A stretch of DNA of 6,098 nucleotides from Pseudomonadota bacterium (GTDB lineage: Bacteria; Pseudomonadota; Alphaproteobacteria; Rhizobiales; Hyphomicrobiaceae). This document shows, in pieces, positions 4,296-6,098 of this stretch. The stretch lies in assembly GCA_021813195.1 (NCBI GenBank), contig JAKALI010000268.1:1-6098 (forward strand), read 5' to 3'. Position numbers and translations under genes: made by a program. Position 1 is the stretch's first letter, and each line of letters begins with the position of its first letter. The notes under the pieces are model-generated. The model was not told the origin of the DNA. It was given only the letters and a program-made list of their open reading frames with translations, and did no database searches.

Positions 4296-4646
4296 GTGAG
4301 GTCCGTCGGTGTCTCGACCCACCTCTCCGTTGGCCCAGAGCGCAGACGGGCAGGTAAGCAGCGTCTCGACCAGCGATGCGACTGCGCCCAGGACCGAGCC
4401 GACGTGCCCCGGCGAAACCCACGGCCTCCCTCGCGAGGCATTGCCCAACTGAAACAAGCAGTCGGGAAACTGATCCCGAACCCGGCCCATCAGGCGCGCG
4501 AGCTCTCCGAGCTTGAGCGCCTTTTTCTGCATCTCTGCCGCACACAGAACTCCAGAATTGCCGACAGAACGATGGAGGATATCGCCGCCTATTACGGCTA
4601 CCTCTATCGCCGCTGGCGGCATCTGCCGGCGCGGAGGGGCTGGTGA
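4296..4646 (+). CDS. Small basic protein, first gene of the right operon (start uncertain)
   Basis: The C-terminal two thirds look like a real protein: LKQAVGKLIPNP, then ARELSELERLFLHLCRTQ and MEDIAAYYGYLYRRWRHLP, mostly amphipathic helices with an Arg-rich end. Its TGA overlaps the ATG of the next gene (TGATG), and that gene's ribosome binding site lies inside this one, which supports the strand choice. The N-terminal 50 residues are Arg-rich and low in pattern. The GTG at 4296 gives 116 aa without a visible ribosome binding site; the GTG at 4404 gives 80 aa and may be the real start. A short overlapping frame from the ATG at 4283 (24 codons) might be a leader peptide. The family is not recognised; the charge suggests nucleic-acid or membrane-surface contact. 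Confidence 0.6.
   Translation: MRSVGVSTHLSVGPERRRAGKQRLDQRCDCAQDRADVPRRNPRPPSRGIAQLKQAVGKLIPNPAHQARELSELERLFLHLCRTQNSRIADRTMEDIAAYYGYLYRRWRHLPARRGW
4303..4320 (+). repeat. Direct repeat, copy 2 (18 bp)
   Basis: Identical to 3940-3957. This copy overlaps the first codons of the 4296-4646 gene, or lies in its 5' untranslated region if the later GTG at 4404 is the true start. Confidence 0.7.
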
Positions 4647-4900
4647 TGGCCAACCAACTCTCGTCGACGCCGTCGACCGGCAGCATCAAGAACGATGGCA
4701 CGTCGATCGCGGTTGACTTCAAGCTCTACGAAATTTCCCTCGCCTGCGAGGTGTCGGTCGGCCGCGAGGCCGGCGAGCCCGTGGCCGACTTCGCCGAGCG
4801 CCTGATCGAGGCCATCCGTGACCGCATCCTCGAGCTCGAGGACTACATCGGGGATATCCGTGGCATGGACCTCGACGACCCGGAGACCGGGGCGTCATGA
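4646..4900 (+). CDS. Small acidic protein, 84 aa, unknown function
   Basis: The protein starts MANQLSSTPSTGSIKNDG, a flexible tail, followed by IAVDFKLYEISLACEV and a helical acidic end (FAERLIEAIRDRILELEDYI, then MDLDDPETGAS). The ATG at 4646 is preferred to the GTG one codon earlier because GGAGGGG sits 6 nt upstream. Both ends overlap neighbours (TGATG upstream, ATGA downstream), so it is co-translated with a basic protein and a membrane protein. There is no membrane segment. Its strong negative charge next to a basic neighbour suggests a partner or chaperone role, which is inference. No family is recognised. Confidence 0.8.
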   Translation: MANQLSSTPSTGSIKNDGTSIAVDFKLYEISLACEVSVGREAGEPVADFAERLIEAIRDRILELEDYIGDIRGMDLDDPETGAS

Positions 4901-5385
4901 ACCAGGCAGCCTTGATGTCGGTCATCATCGGCCTTGTCGCTATAATCGCATCGCCGGTCGATGCCGCCCACTACCCCGACACCCCGATGCCTGACCGGCC
5001 GAGCTGCCACCACACCCACTGTGAGGACGTGTGGAATGGCGAGCGCCGGGTGCGGCGCTGCCACTGGCGCTGTCCGAGCCAGGAGTACAAAGTGATTCCG
5101 GAACAGCGTCTACCGCGTCACGTGCCGATGCCCGCCCGCGACCTGCGGCCGGTTCGGACCGCGTCACGTGCCGACGCCCTTGACCCGCGGCTCCTGCTGC
5201 TCGGCGCCGCGGGTCTGCTTATCGTCCTGCTGGCCGCGGCGTTGACCTCGAAATCGAGCGCCGGCAGCGACACCGAGCGCACCGCGGCGCTGATCAAGAA
5301 GCTCGAGCACGCCGCACGCGAGGCTGATGCTCATATCGCTGCGTTTCTGGCCCGCGAGCGCAACCGGGAACGCGATCATGGCTGA
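4897..5385 (+). CDS. Type I membrane protein with Cys/His-rich exported domain and cytoplasmic helix
   Basis: The 162-aa protein opens with a signal peptide (hydrophobic ALMSVIIGLVAIIA, cleavage likely after residue 23 in SPVDA-AHYP). The exported part carries four cysteines (37, 42, 55, 59) and clustered histidines (38, 39, 41, 56) in SCHHTHCEDVW and RRCHWRC, suited to two disulfides or a metal site. A Pro/Arg-rich linker leads to a membrane helix at about 98-116 (PRLLLLGAAGLLIVLLAA). The C-terminus (about 120-162) is a charged helix, likely coiled-coil, in the cytoplasm. It overlaps the previous gene by ATGA and the next by 8 bp, so the products are probably made together. The cytoplasmic helix may dock the following coiled-coil protein. 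No family is recognised. Confidence 0.85.
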   Translation: MNQAALMSVIIGLVAIIASPVDAAHYPDTPMPDRPSCHHTHCEDVWNGERRVRRCHWRCPSQEYKVIPEQRLPRHVPMPARDLRPVRTASRADALDPRLLLLGAAGLLIVLLAAALTSKSSAGSDTERTAALIKKLEHAAREADAHIAAFLARERNRERDHG

Positions 5386-6061
5386 CGCCAGGCTGCCCGC
5401 CCACCGCGCGAACTCTGTTCCGCCCGCGACCGGCAATGTCGGCCGCTCGGCCGACCTGCCCGCCGGCAATCACTGGCTCGGCTTCGAGCGCGACGTGATC
5501 GTCAAGAATACAAGCGTCGTCGACAACTCGACCGGGTACCTGCTGGCGCGGCGTCGCCAGAGTGATGCCTATGCCGCCCTGATCGACGCCCGCATGCGCA
5601 TCGCCGAGAAGATTGCCGAGCTTGCCGATCTTCCCCATCGGATCGCGGCCGAGCAGCGCGCCCGCGAGCACGTCCGCGATCTCGACGACAAGCGGCATGA
5701 ACTTGAGCGGCTCAACGCCGACATCGAGCGGCGGCTGGCGGCGGCACGTGCCGCGACCGAACTCGCCCGTATCGAGGAGACAAGCGTGCGGGCGACGCGC
5801 AACCTGGAGGCCGCGCAGCGCGTCAAGGACAGCGAGATCGATCGCTGGCAAGCCGAGGCCGAGGCGCGCCGCAACAACGCCGCGGCCGAGCGCGCGGACA
5901 CGCTCGCCGACCTGCAGCGGCCGTTGCCGCCGCCGGGCGGAGAACCGGGACACTCGTTCGCCGATCTGCTCGACCACCAGATCGAGCTCGAGCGCCAGCG
6001 CGGCAACGAACACGCCGTCATGGCGCTGCTCAATCTGCGCGCCCGGATCAAGGCGACATGA
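5378..6061 (+). CDS. Coiled-coil protein, 227 aa, unknown function
   Basis: The ATG at 5378 is chosen because it overlaps the preceding stop by 8 bp, consistent with the coupling throughout this operon; an in-frame start 17 codons earlier would lie deeper in the previous gene. Residues 1-57 are a Pro/Gly-containing head (NHWLGFERDVIVKNTSVVDN). From about 58 to 178 the sequence is almost unbroken charged helix rich in Arg, Glu and Ala (AEKIAELADLPHRIAAEQR, DLDDKRHELERLNADIERRL), a probable long coiled coil. A PLPPPGGEPG hinge precedes a short C-terminal helix (FADLLDHQIELERQRG). There are no membrane segments or cysteines. It could be a cytoplasmic scaffold bound to the membrane protein encoded just before it. 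The family is not recognised. Confidence 0.85.
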   Translation: MADARLPAHRANSVPPATGNVGRSADLPAGNHWLGFERDVIVKNTSVVDNSTGYLLARRRQSDAYAALIDARMRIAEKIAELADLPHRIAAEQRAREHVRDLDDKRHELERLNADIERRLAAARAATELARIEETSVRATRNLEAAQRVKDSEIDRWQAEAEARRNNAAAERADTLADLQRPLPPPGGEPGHSFADLLDHQIELERQRGNEHAVMALLNLRARIKAT

Positions 6062-6098
6062 GCCGATGCAACCGAGACCTCACGTCGTACGCGGCCAA
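6058..6098 (+). CDS. Start of a fifth operon gene, cut by the window edge
   Basis: An ATG overlaps the preceding TGA (ATGA), with AAGG a few bases upstream. The visible peptide is MSRCNRDLTSYAA and is open to the edge. Too short to assign; the coupling pattern is the main support. Confidence 0.6.
   Translation, partial: MSRCNRDLTSYAA

Noticed and set aside
4290..4622. Minus-strand 110-codon frame opposite the first operon gene
   Set aside because: The plus-strand gene is favoured by overlap coupling and the ribosome binding site it carries for the next gene; the minus frame has no ribosome binding site and would face the operon promoter.

Overview
The window is GC-rich DNA with GC-ending codons, high Arg/Ala/Asp content and ATGA-coupled small genes. 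This fits an alphaproteobacterium, probably of the Hyphomicrobiales (Bradyrhizobium/Nitrobacter type). That placement is inference from composition and style, not from a marker gene. There is no rRNA, tRNA, IS transposase, integrase or CRISPR array. The content is that of an accessory or mobile region: a conjugation-type ATPase, a toxin-antitoxin pair, unusual inverted repeats and unknown small genes.

Left part (1-993, minus strand). Three tiny genes read out of the left edge. Two encode membrane peptides of 38 and 31 aa. The third, with a strong ribosome binding site, begins with a classical signal peptide and is cut off by the window. Short hydrophobic peptides followed by a signal-peptide protein resemble the gVII-gIX-gVIII block of filamentous phages, but this is a hypothesis only. 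Behind them, 463-993 has no confident gene and is crowded with hairpins. It contains a quasi-palindrome whose inner blocks match perfectly: 15 bp (600-614 with 833-847) and 20 bp (633-652 with 765-784).

Middle (994-3092). A ParE/RelE-family toxin and its upstream antitoxin (minus strand, 4-bp overlap) lie opposite a 434-aa soluble VirD4/TraG-like ATPase (plus strand). The ATPase has clear Walker A and B motifs and no membrane anchor.

Right-centre (3093-4295). An unrecognised 201-aa protein (minus strand) ends 10 bp from the ATPase stop. It is preceded by a leader of about 270 nt with a good promoter, a 13-bp hairpin and an intrinsic-terminator-like hairpin just before the ribosome binding site, so it could be an attenuated leader or a small RNA. 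An AT-rich stretch follows, ending in an extended -10 promoter that reads right. An 18-bp direct repeat brackets this stretch.

Right end (4296-6098). This is a tight plus-strand operon of at least five genes with overlapping stop/start codons: a small basic protein, a small acidic protein, a type I membrane protein with a Cys/His-rich exported domain, a long coiled-coil protein, and a gene that runs off the edge. None is recognised. The overlaps suggest co-translated parts of one assembly, perhaps linked to the TraG-like ATPase, but no relaxase or mating-pore gene is visible here to prove it.
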